Assembly (NCBI RefSeq): GCF_030700245.1
Contig: NZ_JAUYZI010000018.1
Coordinates: 1-64,000 of the forward strand
DNA: 64,000 nt
Source: Methylobacterium amylolyticum
Lineage (GTDB): Bacteria > Pseudomonadota > Alphaproteobacteria > Rhizobiales > Beijerinckiaceae
Direction: 5' to 3'
A model generated the notes under the pieces. That model worked only from the letters and a program-made list of their open reading frames with translations, was not told the DNA's origin and searched no databases. The translations under genes were made by a program, and so were the position numbers. Shown one piece after another: positions 48,976 through 58,593 of the stretch (its first letter is position 1; each line of letters opens with the position of its first letter).

Positions 48976-49983
48976 TCAGAAGAACTTGGCCATCGCCACG
49001 GCGGTGTCGGCCATGCGGTTCGAGAAGCCCCACTCGTTGTCGTACCAGGACAGGATGCGCACGAAGGTGCCGTCCATGACCTTGGTCTGGTCGAGGTGGA
49101 AGGTCGAGGAATGGGGGTCGTGGTTGAAGTCGATCGACACGTTCGGCCGGTCGGTCACGCCGAGCACGCCCTTGAGCGGGCCGGCGGCGGCCGCCTTGAT
49201 CGCCGCGTTGATCTCCTCGACGGAGGTCTCGCGCTTGGCGGTGAAGACGAGGTCGACCGCCGAGACGTTCGGAGTCGGCACGCGGATCGAGGTGCCGTCG
49301 AGCTTGCCCTTCAGCTCCGGCAGGACGAGGCCGACCGCCTTGGCCGCGCCGGTCGTGGTCGGGATCATCGACAGGGACGCGGCGCGGGCCCGGTAGAGGT
49401 CCTTGTGCATCTGGTCCAGCGACGGCTGGTCGTTGGTGTAGGAGTGGATCGTGGTCATGAAGCCGCGCTCGATGCCCACGGCCTCGTGCAGCACCTTGGC
49501 GACCGGCGCGAGGCAGTTCGTGGTGCAGGAGGCGTTCGACACGACGAGGTGGTCGGCCGACAGCTTGTCGTGGTTCACGCCGTAGACCACCGTCAGGTCG
49601 GCGCCGTCGGCGGGGGCGGAGACGAGGACGCGCTTGGCGCCGGCGTCGAGGTGGGCCTTGGCCTTGTCCTTCGACGTGAAGATGCCGGTGCACTCGAAGG
49701 CGATGTCGACGCCGAGGTCGCGGTGCGGCAGCTCGGCCGGGTTGCGCACGGCGGTGACCTTGATGCGCTTGCCGTCGACCACGATGAACTCGCCGTCGAC
49801 CGCGACCTCGCCGGGATAGCGGCCGTGGACCGAGTCGTAGCGGAGCAGGTGGGCGTTGGTCTCCACCGGCCCGAGATCGTTGATGGCGACGACCTCGATG
49901 TCCTTGCGGCCGGCCTCGTGGATGGCGCGCAGCACGTTGCGGCCGATGCGCCCGAACCCGTTGATGGCAACCTTCACCGTCAC
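48976..49983 (-). CDS. gap: Glyceraldehyde-3-phosphate dehydrogenase, type I
   Basis: 335-residue NAD(P)-dependent enzyme. Rossmann start [20 protein letters not shown], the catalytic Cys in [20 protein letters not shown], and the C-terminal [18 protein letters not shown] are all present. The GTG at 49983 has AAGGAG seven bases upstream. Part of the gap-(membrane gene)-pgk-fba-thiE set. Confidence 0.97.
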   Translation of the reverse strand: MTVKVAINGFGRIGRNVLRAIHEAGRKDIEVVAINDLGPVETNAHLLRYDSVHGRYPGEVAVDGEFIVVDGKRIKVTAVRNPAELPHRDLGVDIAFECTGIFTSKDKAKAHLDAGAKRVLVSAPADGADLTVVYGVNHDKLSADHLVVSNASCTTNCLAPVAKVLHEAVGIERGFMTTIHSYTNDQPSLDQMHKDLYRARAASLSMIPTTTGAAKAVGLVLPELKGKLDGTSIRVPTPNVSAVDLVFTAKRETSVEEINAAIKAAAAGPLKGVLGVTDRPNVSIDFNHDPHSSTFHLDQTKVMDGTFVRILSWYDNEWGFSNRMADTAVAMAKFF

Positions 49984-50427
49984 GGCGTGACTCCTTACGT
50001 TAGCGGGGCGCCGCGCGCCGAGCCCCTGGGACGGTCCTCGGCGCGGCCTCGGCAGCCCTGGGCCGCACCCTCCGTGGCGGGCGGATCTGTGCGGGCGGGT
50101 TTGAACCGGCGATGAACCGGATCCGCGCCGGCCCGGCCTCCGACGCCGCGTCCCGTCGGATCGGACGGCGCGGGCGCGGGCCACGGGAACGTCGCGGACC
50201 GGTCAAGCGGCATGCTGGGCGGCCCCTTCCGGGAGCGCGGGGCTGTCTAGCATGGCCCCCCGACCTGTCAAACGCGCGGCCGTGACAATCGCCGTCCCCT
50301 GCCGACATCCTGTGCACGGCTGTGCAGGACGGCGCGGAGGCGGCCGGCCCGCGCGGAGGACGTGCATTTCGGGCTGGAAATCCGGGCGACATCGGCCGAA
50401 ACCTGTGCCCGGACACGCGACGAGCCC
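49984..50427. other. Divergent intergenic region gap/DUF4164
   Basis: 444 bases between divergent genes. No gene, repeat or firm promoter could be supported. It probably holds the gap promoter. Short open frames here have Arg/Pro-rich noise composition. Confidence 0.4.
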
Positions 50428-50757
50428 ATGACACCCAGGACCATGACACCCAGGACCGACACGTCCCCGCCCGACACGAATCCGACCGGCACGAGCCCGA
50501 CCGACGTCGCGCTGGCCCGCCTCGACGCGGCGCTCGCCCGCGTCGAGGCGGCGGTCAACCGCCGGCTGGAGGCCGAGGCCGAGCCGGACGACCGCGACGC
50601 GGAACTCGCGATCCTCGACGCGGACCGCGCCCGGCTCGCCGCCGCCCTCGACGCGGCGAGCGCCCGGCTCGCCGAGGTCGAGGCCACGAACGGCGCGGTC
50701 GGGCAGCGCCTTGACCGGGCGATCGAGGCGGTCGAGGGCGTGCTCGGGCGGCCCTGA
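50428..50757 (+). CDS. DUF4164-type small coiled-coil protein upstream of ZapA
   Basis: 109 residues, strongly helical and charged: ALARLDAALARVEAAVNRRL, AELAILDADRARLAAALDAA and a C-terminal AVGQRLDRAIEAVEGVLG. DUF4164 proteins routinely precede zapA in Hyphomicrobiales and may act with it in division. The start region carries a duplicated 15-bp unit, giving two in-frame ATGs (50428 and 50443). It stops 15 bases before zapA, which suggests cotranscription. Confidence 0.75.
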   Translation: MTPRTMTPRTDTSPPDTNPTGTSPTDVALARLDAALARVEAAVNRRLEAEAEPDDRDAELAILDADRARLAAALDAASARLAEVEATNGAVGQRLDRAIEAVEGVLGRP

Positions 50758-50772
50758 GCGAGGCTTTGACGG

Positions 50773-51141
50773 ATGCCCACGATCAACGTCACCATCGACG
50801 GCCGCCAGTACCGCATGGCCTGCGGTCCCGGAGAGGAGGCGCACCTGACCGGGCTCGCCGCGGATCTCGGGGGGCGCATCGGCCGGATGCGCGCCGATTT
50901 CGGCGAGATCGGCGACATGCGCCTGCAGGTGATGGCGGCGCTGACGCTGGCCGACGAGCTGGCCGAGCTGCGCGGGCGGCTCTCCGGTCTGGAAGGGGAG
51001 GTCGCCGCCCTGAGGAGCGCCGCCGACGCGGCCGAGCGTGCCCGGGCGGACGAGGCGGCGCGCGCGGCCGACGGGATCGCGCGGGCGGCCGAGCGGATGG
51101 GCCGCCTCGCCGACGCGCTGGGCGAGCCGGGCCGCCCCTGA
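50773..51141 (+). CDS. zapA: Cell division protein ZapA
   Basis: 122 residues. The N-terminal ZapA globular part INVTIDGRQYRMACGPGEEA, DLGGRIGRMRADFGEIGDMR, and MAALTLADEL is followed by a C-terminal coiled coil. ZapA crosslinks FtsZ filaments and stabilises the Z ring. Paired with the DUF4164 gene. The GntR gene ends only 21 bases downstream on the opposite strand, so there is no room for the 6S RNA often found after zapA in this class. Confidence 0.92.
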   Translation: MPTINVTIDGRQYRMACGPGEEAHLTGLAADLGGRIGRMRADFGEIGDMRLQVMAALTLADELAELRGRLSGLEGEVAALRSAADAAERARADEAARAADGIARAAERMGRLADALGEPGRP

Positions 51142-51162
51142 GGCTCGGCCCGCGCCCGAGAT

Positions 51163-51843
51163 TCAGCCCGCGCCGGTCTCGGCGATGTAGCGGCCGAGCG
51201 CCGCGGCGGCGCGCAGCATGTGGGCGCGCATGCGCCTCGCTGCCGCCTCGCCGTCCCCCTCCGCGACCGCGGCCAGGATCTCGCCGTGCTCCTCCCGGGA
51301 GCGGCGGATGCGGTCGCCGTGGCGGAGCTGGGTCCGGCGGAAGGCGGCCAGCCGCTCGCGGAGCGCCAGCGCCTGCTCGGCCATGAAGGCGTTGTGGGTG
51401 CCTGCGTAGAGAGCCTCGTGGAAGGCGCGGTTGAGCCGGTCGTAGGCGTCGAGGTCACCGGTCTCCACCGCGGCGGCGGAGGCTTCGTGCAGGTCCATCA
51501 GCCGGCCGCGCTCCAGCGGGGTCATCCGGTGGGTGGCGAGCCGCGCGCACAGGGCCTCGATCTCGGCGGTGACCTCGAACATGTCGGCGATCCGCTCCGG
51601 CGTCAGCCGCGCGACGACCACGCCCCGGCGCGGGCGGATCTCGACGAGCCCGGCGGTCGCGAGCTGGCGCAGCGCCTCCCGCACCGGCGTGCGCGAGGCG
51701 CCGTAGCGCTCGGCGAGGTGCTGCTCGTCGAGCGCCGTGCCGGCGGCGAGGTCGCCGGAGGCGATGGCGTCGGTCAGGGCGTCGCGGATCCGGTCCGAGA
51801 GGAGCTCGCGCCCCCCGATCTCCGGCGCGCTCTGGTTGTCCAT
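51163..51843 (-). CDS. GntR-family (FadR/FCD) regulator, probably of the malonate operon
   Basis: 226 residues. The N-terminal winged helix-turn-helix is LAERYGASRTPVREALRQLA (about 48-67) with the recognition helix; the C-terminal FCD effector-binding domain (about 90-215) shows Asp/His ligand positions (DAYDRLNRAFHEALYAGTHN). It is divergent from mdcA, as MdcY is in Acinetobacter, where a GntR protein represses the malonate decarboxylase operon. By placement it probably senses malonate or malonyl-CoA; this is inference. Confidence 0.88.
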   Translation of the reverse strand: MDNQSAPEIGGRELLSDRIRDALTDAIASGDLAAGTALDEQHLAERYGASRTPVREALRQLATAGLVEIRPRRGVVVARLTPERIADMFEVTAEIEALCARLATHRMTPLERGRLMDLHEASAAAVETGDLDAYDRLNRAFHEALYAGTHNAFMAEQALALRERLAAFRRTQLRHGDRIRRSREEHGEILAAVAEGDGEAAARRMRAHMLRAAAALGRYIAETGAG

Positions 51844-52016
51844 GACCCTGGTCCCCCGTGCCCGACCGGGCGCCGCATGCTCAGCCGCAGGCCGGCGGCA
51901 CCGTCAAGTCGCGGCCCGGCGCCGCCGTGAACCGGGCCGCGGATCGGGCGTTTGGCAGCGGAGGTGCGGCCGGCTCGCGGGCTGGACCGCGGGTTCTGCG
52001 CGCGGGCGCGAGGTCT

Positions 52017-52044
52017 TTGACAGGTCGGCCGTTCCGTATACAGA
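52017..52044 (+). promoter_or_regulatory. mdc promoter with GTATAC operator over the -10 region
   Basis: TTGACA at 52017-52022, a 16-base spacer, and TACAGA at 52039-52044. The palindrome GTATAC (52036-52041) overlaps the -10 element. The Acinetobacter MdcY operator is reported as ATTGTATACAAT, which shares this core. A GntR protein bound here would block RNA polymerase. The transcript would start about 65 bases before mdcA. Confidence 0.6.
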
Positions 52045-52117
52045 TTGGTCGAACAGGCGGTTCTGAGAATGCGATCGAGCGGTTATGAGGCCGTGCTCGC
52101 ATACGGAGGAGGCCCGG

Positions 52118-53770
52118 ATGGCCGATTGGCGCGGGGACAGGCAGGCCCGCGACGCGCGCCTCGACGCGGGCCGCGCCCATCTCGCCGGACGCGGCAAGGT
52201 CGTGGCGGCGCAGGCCGCGGTCGATCTGCTGGAGGCGGTGCTGCGGCCGGGCGACCGGGTCTGCCTGGAGGGGGACAACCAGAAGCAGGCGGATTGCCTC
52301 GCCCGGGCGCTCTCCGCGTGCGACCCCGGCCGGGTCCACGACCTGCACATGGTCCAGTCCGGCATCGTCCTGCCCGAGCACCTCGACGTGTTCGAGACCG
52401 GCATCGCCCGGCGGCTGGACTACTCGTATTCCGGCCCGCAGGGGGCGCGGATCGCCCGGATGCTCTACGGCGGCCAGATCCAGCTCGGGGCGGTGCACAC
52501 CTACCTGGAGCTGTTCGCCCGCTACTTCATGGACCTGACGCCGAACGTGGCGCTGATCGCCGGCGTCTGCGCCGACCGGGACGGCAACCTCTACACCGGC
52601 CCCAACACCGAGGACACGCCGACCGTCGTCGAGGCGACGCACTTCAAGAACGGCGTCGTGATCGCGCAAGTGAACGAAATCGTGGACCGGGTGCCCCGGG
52701 TCGACATCCCCGGCGACCGGATCGACTTCGTTGTGGCGGCGGACAAGCCGTTCTACGTCGAGCCGCTGTTCACCCGCGATCCCGGCGCGATGACCGAGAC
52801 GCAGATCCTGATCGCGATGATGGCGATCAAGGGGATCTACGCCGAGTACGGCATCCGCCGGCTCAACCACGGCATCGGCTTCGGCACGGCGGCGATCGAG
52901 TTGCTGCTGCCGACTTACGGCGAGCGGCTGGGCCTGAAGGGGAAGATCGCCACGCACTGGGCGCTCAACCCGCACCCGACCCTGATCCCGGCGATCGAGT
53001 CGGGCTGGGTGGAGCAGATCCACTGCTTCGGCTCGGAAGTCGGCATGGACCGCTACATCCGGGCGCGGCCAGACATCTTCTTCACCGGCTCGGACGGCAG
53101 CCTGCGCTCGAACCGGGCCTTCTGCCAGACGGCCGGGCTCTACGCCTGCGACATGTTCATCGGCGCGACCCTCCAGATCGACCTGATGGGGCACTCCTCC
53201 ACCGTGACGCAGTCGCGGGTGGCGGGGTTCGGCGGCGCGCCGAACATGGGCTCGGACCCGCACGGCCGGCGCCACCCCTCCGATCCGTGGATGAAGGCGG
53301 GCCGCGAGGGGCAGGTCGTCGGCGACCCGGCGCTGATGCGCGGGCGCAAGCTCGTCGTGCAGCTCGTCGAGACCTTCGGCGACAAGCTGGTGCCGACCTT
53401 CGTCGAGCGCCTCGACGCGCTGGAACTGGCGCGGAAGATCGGGCTCGAACTGGCGCCGGTGATGATCTACGCCGACGACGTCACCCACATCGTCACCGAG
53501 GAGGGCATCGCCAACCTCCTGCTCTGCCGCGACGCGGACGAGCGCGAGCAGGCGATCCGCGGGGTGGCGGGCTACACCGAGGTCGGCCGCGGCCGCGACC
53601 GGGCGAAGGTCGAGGCCCTGCGCGCCCGGGGCGTGATCCGCCGCCCGGAGGATCTCGGCATCGAGCCGCTGGACGCCGACCGCTCCCTGCTCGCCGCGCG
53701 CTCGATCAAGGATCTCGTCCACTGGTCGGGCGGCCTCTACGAACCGCCGGCCCGGTTCCGGAACTGGTGA
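52118..53770 (+). CDS. mdcA: Malonate decarboxylase alpha subunit (acetyl-S-ACP:malonate ACP transferase)
   Basis: 550 residues, first gene of the malonate decarboxylase operon. MdcA moves the acyl carrier protein from acetate to malonate. Family stretches include GDNQKQADCLARALSACDP, NEIVDRVPRVDIPGDRIDFV, FTGSDGSLRSNRAFCQTAGL and DPHGRRHPSDPWMKAGREGQ. The ATG at 52118 has GGAGGAGG upstream; an in-frame start at 52085 is less likely. A palindromic element lies between it and mdcC. Confidence 0.96.
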   Translation: MADWRGDRQARDARLDAGRAHLAGRGKVVAAQAAVDLLEAVLRPGDRVCLEGDNQKQADCLARALSACDPGRVHDLHMVQSGIVLPEHLDVFETGIARRLDYSYSGPQGARIARMLYGGQIQLGAVHTYLELFARYFMDLTPNVALIAGVCADRDGNLYTGPNTEDTPTVVEATHFKNGVVIAQVNEIVDRVPRVDIPGDRIDFVVAADKPFYVEPLFTRDPGAMTETQILIAMMAIKGIYAEYGIRRLNHGIGFGTAAIELLLPTYGERLGLKGKIATHWALNPHPTLIPAIESGWVEQIHCFGSEVGMDRYIRARPDIFFTGSDGSLRSNRAFCQTAGLYACDMFIGATLQIDLMGHSSTVTQSRVAGFGGAPNMGSDPHGRRHPSDPWMKAGREGQVVGDPALMRGRKLVVQLVETFGDKLVPTFVERLDALELARKIGLELAPVMIYADDVTHIVTEEGIANLLLCRDADEREQAIRGVAGYTEVGRGRDRAKVEALRARGVIRRPEDLGIEPLDADRSLLAARSIKDLVHWSGGLYEPPARFRNW

Positions 53771-53776
53771 GGAATC

Positions 53777-53888
53777 GTTCCCCTCCCCCTTGCGGGGAGG
53801 GGTCAGGGGTGGGGGTGGTTCAGGATCGAGCGATCCGGTGCCTTCTGCACCACCCCCACCTCCAACTCCTCCCCGCAAGGGGAGGAGC
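53777..53888. repeat. Palindromic intergenic element C, between mdcA and mdcC
   Basis: An imperfect inverted repeat of 110 bases. Left arm CCCCTCCCCCTTGCGGGGAG then GGGTCAGGGGTGGGGGTGGT; right arm, reversed, CTCCTCCCCTTGCGGGGAGG then AGTTGGAGGTGGGGGTGGTG. A distinct subfamily of the elements at 18966-19138 and 23402-23575. Confidence 0.88.
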
Positions 53889-53910
53889 GACGCCCGTGAG
53901 GAGTCCGCGG

Positions 53911-54219
53911 ATGGAATCTCTGACGTTCCGGCACACGACCAAAAAGCCGCTTCCCGGCGCCAAGCCCCAGGCGATCACCGGCGTGGTCGCCTCGGGCAAC
54001 CTCGAAGTGCTGCTGGAGCGGGTGCTGCCGCCCGACGCCTGCGAGGTGGCGATCGAGACGCCGATCACCGGCTACGGCCCGGTCTGGGAGGCTGTGGTGG
54101 CCGACTTCGTCGCCCGCGCCGAGCCCGGCGGGATCCGGATCTCGATCAACGACGGCGGCGCCCGGCCGGACACCGTCTCGCTGCGCCTCTTGCAGGGCGC
54201 CCGGCTGATGGAGGGGTGA
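53911..54219 (+). CDS. mdcC: Malonate decarboxylase acyl carrier protein (delta subunit)
   Basis: 102 residues. The protein carries the 2'-(5''-phosphoribosyl)-3'-dephospho-CoA group on a Ser, most likely Ser28 in VASGNLEVLLE, the position used by Klebsiella MdcC. MESLTFRHTTKKPLPGAKPQ and the C-terminal GGIRISINDGGARPDTVSLR are family-like. The ATG at 53911 has GAGGAG upstream. Confidence 0.93.
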   Translation: MESLTFRHTTKKPLPGAKPQAITGVVASGNLEVLLERVLPPDACEVAIETPITGYGPVWEAVVADFVARAEPGGIRISINDGGARPDTVSLRLLQGARLMEG

Positions 54220-54221
54220 GC

Positions 54222-55133
54222 GTGGCGATCGATCGCGATGCCTTGAGCTGGTACGAGGCGAGCGCGCGCCAGCGCGTCGATGCCCTCCTCGATACGGGCA
54301 GCTTCGCGGAGTTCCTCGGGCCGGAGGAGCGGCGGATGAGCCCGCACCTGCCGCTGTTCGACCTGCCGCGGGCCTTCGACGACGGGGTCGTCGTCGGGCG
54401 CGGCCGGCTCGACGGACGGCCGGTGCTCGTGGCCGCGCAGGAAGGCCGCTTCATGGGCGGGGCCTTCGGCGAGGTGCACGGGGCGAAGCTCGTCGGCCTG
54501 CTGCGCGCGGCGCGCGAGATAAAGCCCGCCGCCGTGCTGATCCTGTTCGACACCGGCGGCGTGCGCCTCCAGGAGGCCAATGCCGGCGAGACCGCCATCG
54601 CCGAGACGATGCGGGCGATCGCGGAGGTCCGGGCGGACGGGGTTCCGGTGATCGGGCTGATCGGCGGCCGGGCCGGGGCCTACGGGGGCGGCGGCCTCAT
54701 CGCCGGGACCTGCTCGCGGCTCGCCGTGTCGGAGGGCGGGCGCATCTCGGTCTCGGGGCCGGAGGTGATCGAGACCAACAAGGGCGCGGAGGAGTTCGAT
54801 TCCCGCGACCGGGCGCTGGTGTGGCGCACGATGGGCGGCAAGCACCGGCGCCTCACCGGGGGCGCCGACGCGTTCTGCGCCGATTCCGTCTCCGCCTTCC
54901 GGGAGGCCGCCCGCGCCCTGATCGGCCGCGCCCCGGCCTTCGACCTCGCCACGCTGGAGGCGGAGCACGCGCGCCTCCGGAATCGACTGGAAGAATTCGG
55001 GGATTGCCGGGACGCGACGGAGGTGTGGGCGCGGCTCGGGGTCAACGATCCCGACGCCGTGCCGGCGATGGATGCGCGGGCCTTCGACGAGACGGTGGCG
55101 GGCGTGGGAGGCGCGAACCATGACGCTCGCTGA
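54222..55133 (+). CDS. mdcD: Malonate decarboxylase beta subunit
   Basis: 303 residues with the carboxyltransferase/crotonase-like fold. With MdcE it decarboxylates malonyl-S-ACP to acetyl-S-ACP. Motifs: QEGRFMGGAFGEVHGAKLVG, LFDTGGVRLQEANAGE, GGRAGAYGGGGLIAGTCSRL and SGPEVIETNKGAEEFDSRDR. The GTG at 54222 has GGAGG seven bases upstream. It starts 2 bases after mdcC and overlaps mdcE by 14 bases. Confidence 0.95.
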   Translation: MAIDRDALSWYEASARQRVDALLDTGSFAEFLGPEERRMSPHLPLFDLPRAFDDGVVVGRGRLDGRPVLVAAQEGRFMGGAFGEVHGAKLVGLLRAAREIKPAAVLILFDTGGVRLQEANAGETAIAETMRAIAEVRADGVPVIGLIGGRAGAYGGGGLIAGTCSRLAVSEGGRISVSGPEVIETNKGAEEFDSRDRALVWRTMGGKHRRLTGGADAFCADSVSAFREAARALIGRAPAFDLATLEAEHARLRNRLEEFGDCRDATEVWARLGVNDPDAVPAMDARAFDETVAGVGGANHDAR

Positions 55134-55836
55134 GATCCTGGCCTCGCTGTTTCCCGGCGGGCACGCCGTCACGGTCGCGGACGGGCTGGTGAGCGGGGAG
55201 GGGCCGTTCGCGGGCGGGCGGCTGCACGTGATCGGCGTCGACGGCGACACGCCGCTCGGGATCGAGGGCGCCCTGGCCCTGGCGGGCCGGGTGCTCGACG
55301 CGGTGCGCGCGTGCGACCGGTCGCCGATCCTCGTGGCGGTCGATTCCGACAGCCAGCGCATGAGCCGGCGCGACGAGTTGCTCGGGCTCAACGAGTACCT
55401 CGCCCACCTCGCCAAGGCGCTGCTGCTCGCCGACCGCTCCGGCCACCCCACCGTCGGGCTGATCTACGGCCACTCGGCGGCGGGCGCCTTCATCGCGACC
55501 GCGCTGGCGACGCGGGTGCTGGCGGCCCTGCCCGGCGCCAACCCGAGCGTGATGGACCTGCCCTCGGTCGCCCGCGTCACCAAGCTGCCGCTCGATACGC
55601 TGACGGAGATGGCCAGATCGACCCCGGTCTTCGCCCCGGGCCTCGACAACATGGTCGCCGCGGGCGCCGTGCACGCGGTGCTCGACCCGGGCAAGTCCCT
55701 GGCGGAACAGGTCGGCGCCCTGATCGCCGGGCTGGCGGACGGGGACGCGCGCGACCGGCTCGGCGCCGAGCGCGGCGGCCGACCGGTCGCGGCGGAGATC
55801 GCCGACCGCGTCGCCGAGCGGGCGCGCGGTGCCTGA
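55120..55836 (+). CDS. mdcE: Malonate decarboxylase gamma subunit
   Basis: 238 residues, second half of the decarboxylase. IYGHSAAGAFIATALATRVL is the oxyanion-type stretch, followed by LPSVARVTKLPLDTLTEMAR. Overlaps mdcD by 14 bases and mdcG by 8, so the three are translationally coupled. The ATG at 55120 has GGGAGG upstream. Confidence 0.93.
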   Translation: MTLAEILASLFPGGHAVTVADGLVSGEGPFAGGRLHVIGVDGDTPLGIEGALALAGRVLDAVRACDRSPILVAVDSDSQRMSRRDELLGLNEYLAHLAKALLLADRSGHPTVGLIYGHSAAGAFIATALATRVLAALPGANPSVMDLPSVARVTKLPLDTLTEMARSTPVFAPGLDNMVAAGAVHAVLDPGKSLAEQVGALIAGLADGDARDRLGAERGGRPVAAEIADRVAERARGA

Positions 55837-56485
55837 GGCTCACGCCCGCCACGACCTCGTGCGGGCCGCCCCCGCCGCCTGGGCCGCGCTGCTGCGCGAC
55901 CGGCCGGACCTCGACGGCCTGCCCCATCTCGCCGGCTGGGCGGGGGCCCGGCGGCCGCTGATCGTCCGCCGCTCCCACCCGGGGGAGGGGACGGACCGCG
56001 TGCCGCTCGGCCTGCCGCTGCCGCCGGCCGACGGCAAGCGCCGGATCGGCCTCGCCCTGCCGGCCGCCGACCTCACGCCCGTGACCGCGCCGACGCTGGC
56101 CGAGGCCGCCGCGCACGCGCCCGCCGCGTGGCGCCCGACGCTCGACGCGCTGGTCGCCCTCGGCGCGCGCTGCGGGAGCCCGCCGCGGCCGTTCGGCGGC
56201 CTGCTCTGGCAGGCGATGACGGGGCTCGCCTATCTCACCGCGGCCTCCGACCTCGACCTGCTGTGGCCCTGCCCCGAGCCGGTGCCGTCGGACCTCCTCG
56301 ACGGCCTCGTCCGGATCGCCGATGCCGCGCCGATGCGCCTCGACGGCGAGATCCTGCTGCCCGACGGCGGCGGGGTCCACTGGCGCGAGCTTCGCGACGC
56401 GCCGGCGGGCGGACCGGTGCTCGCCAAGTACCGGGACCGCGCCGCGCTGCGATCCGTCCCGGTGGGCGCCCGGGCCGCCGCGTGA
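55829..56485 (+). CDS. mdcG: Malonate decarboxylase holo-ACP synthase (phosphoribosyl-dephospho-CoA transferase)
   Basis: 218-residue nucleotidyltransferase that attaches the prosthetic group to MdcC. The signature FGGLLWQAMTGLAYLTAASD and the catalytic Asp141/Asp143 pair (SDLDLLW) are present. Starts with GTG at 55829 inside the mdcE end. Its donor is triphosphoribosyl-dephospho-CoA, the product of MdcB; no mdcB gene lies in this window. Confidence 0.93.
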   Translation: MPEAHARHDLVRAAPAAWAALLRDRPDLDGLPHLAGWAGARRPLIVRRSHPGEGTDRVPLGLPLPPADGKRRIGLALPAADLTPVTAPTLAEAAAHAPAAWRPTLDALVALGARCGSPPRPFGGLLWQAMTGLAYLTAASDLDLLWPCPEPVPSDLLDGLVRIADAAPMRLDGEILLPDGGGVHWRELRDAPAGGPVLAKYRDRAALRSVPVGARAAA

Positions 56486-57405
56486 CTCTGGCCATCCTGC
56501 TCTCCGGCCAGGGCGGCCAGCACCCGGGGATGTTCGACCTCACCGCCGACCTGCCCGAGGCGCAGGGCGTCTTCGCCGCGGCCGCAGCCCTGCTCGGCGC
56601 CGACCCGCGCGCGCTGGCCCGGGCGGGCGGGTCGGCGCTCCACGACAACCGGACGGGGCAGATCCTGTGCTGCGTCGCCGGCCTCGCCGGCTGGCAGGTC
56701 GTGGCGGCGGCGCGGCCGGAGCGGGCGATCGTCGCCGGCTACAGCATCGGCGACCTCGCCGCCTGGGGGGTGGCCGGCCGGTTCGGTCCCGATACGGTGC
56801 TGCGGCTCGCCGCCGCCCGCGCGGAGGCGATGGACGCGGCCTCCGGCGACGGGTTCGGCCTCGCCGGCATCCGCGGGCTCGGCTTCGACGCGCTCGCCGC
56901 GTTGGCGGAGCGGCACGGCTGCCACCTCGCGATCCGCAACGCCGCCGACAGCGGCGTGGTCGGCGGCGCGCGGGACGCCCTCGACGCGCTCTGCCGGGAG
57001 GCGACGGGACTGGGCGCGCAGCGCGCCGTGGTGCTGCCGGTGCACACGCCCTCGCACACGCCGCTCCTCGACGCGGCCGCCGCGCGGTTCCGCGGGATCC
57101 TGGCCGGGGCCGAGACCCATCGGCCGGCCGCGGGCGCCCCCCGCCTCGTCAGCGGCCTCGACGGCGCGCCGGTGTTCGACGCGGCGGCGGGGCGCGAGAA
57201 GCTCGCCCTCCAGATCGCGCGGACGATCGACTGGGCCGCCTGCCTGGACGCCTGCCGGGAATACGGGGCGGACCGGGTGATCGAGCTCGGCCCCGGCCAC
57301 GCGCTGGCGACCATGGCGGAGGCCGCGCTGCCCGGGGCGCGGGTGCACGCGCTGGAGGCGTTCCGCTCGCGGGACGGGGTCCGCGCCTGGATCGGCCGGC
57401 CCTGA
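56482..57405 (+). CDS. mdcH: Malonyl-CoA:ACP malonyltransferase of malonate decarboxylase (epsilon)
   Basis: 307-residue acyltransferase of the FabD fold. It loads malonyl groups from malonyl-CoA onto MdcC to start the cycle. LLSGQGGQHPGMF at the N-terminus, the nucleophile Ser88 in GYSIGDLAAWG and a His in PVHTPSHTPLL are intact. The GTG at 56482 overlaps the mdcG stop as GTGA. Last gene of the operon. Confidence 0.94.
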   Translation: MTLAILLSGQGGQHPGMFDLTADLPEAQGVFAAAAALLGADPRALARAGGSALHDNRTGQILCCVAGLAGWQVVAAARPERAIVAGYSIGDLAAWGVAGRFGPDTVLRLAAARAEAMDAASGDGFGLAGIRGLGFDALAALAERHGCHLAIRNAADSGVVGGARDALDALCREATGLGAQRAVVLPVHTPSHTPLLDAAAARFRGILAGAETHRPAAGAPRLVSGLDGAPVFDAAAGREKLALQIARTIDWAACLDACREYGADRVIELGPGHALATMAEAALPGARVHALEAFRSRDGVRAWIGRP

Positions 57406-57514
57406 GCATCCGCCCGGAATACCGACCCTGCGTCGAGGCCGCGCTGTATCCGTACAACTTCAGGCGACCGGCCGCGCCTTGACGGCGGCGGCGGATCGGT
57501 CTTAGCAGCCCTGA

Positions 57515-58519
<1,005 letters not shown>

Positions 58520-58593
58520 GGCGCCGCGGGGCTCGCCGCTCCGGCGCGCGGGCCCATATTCGGGCGGGTCCACCGGCAACCGGGACCCGGCCC

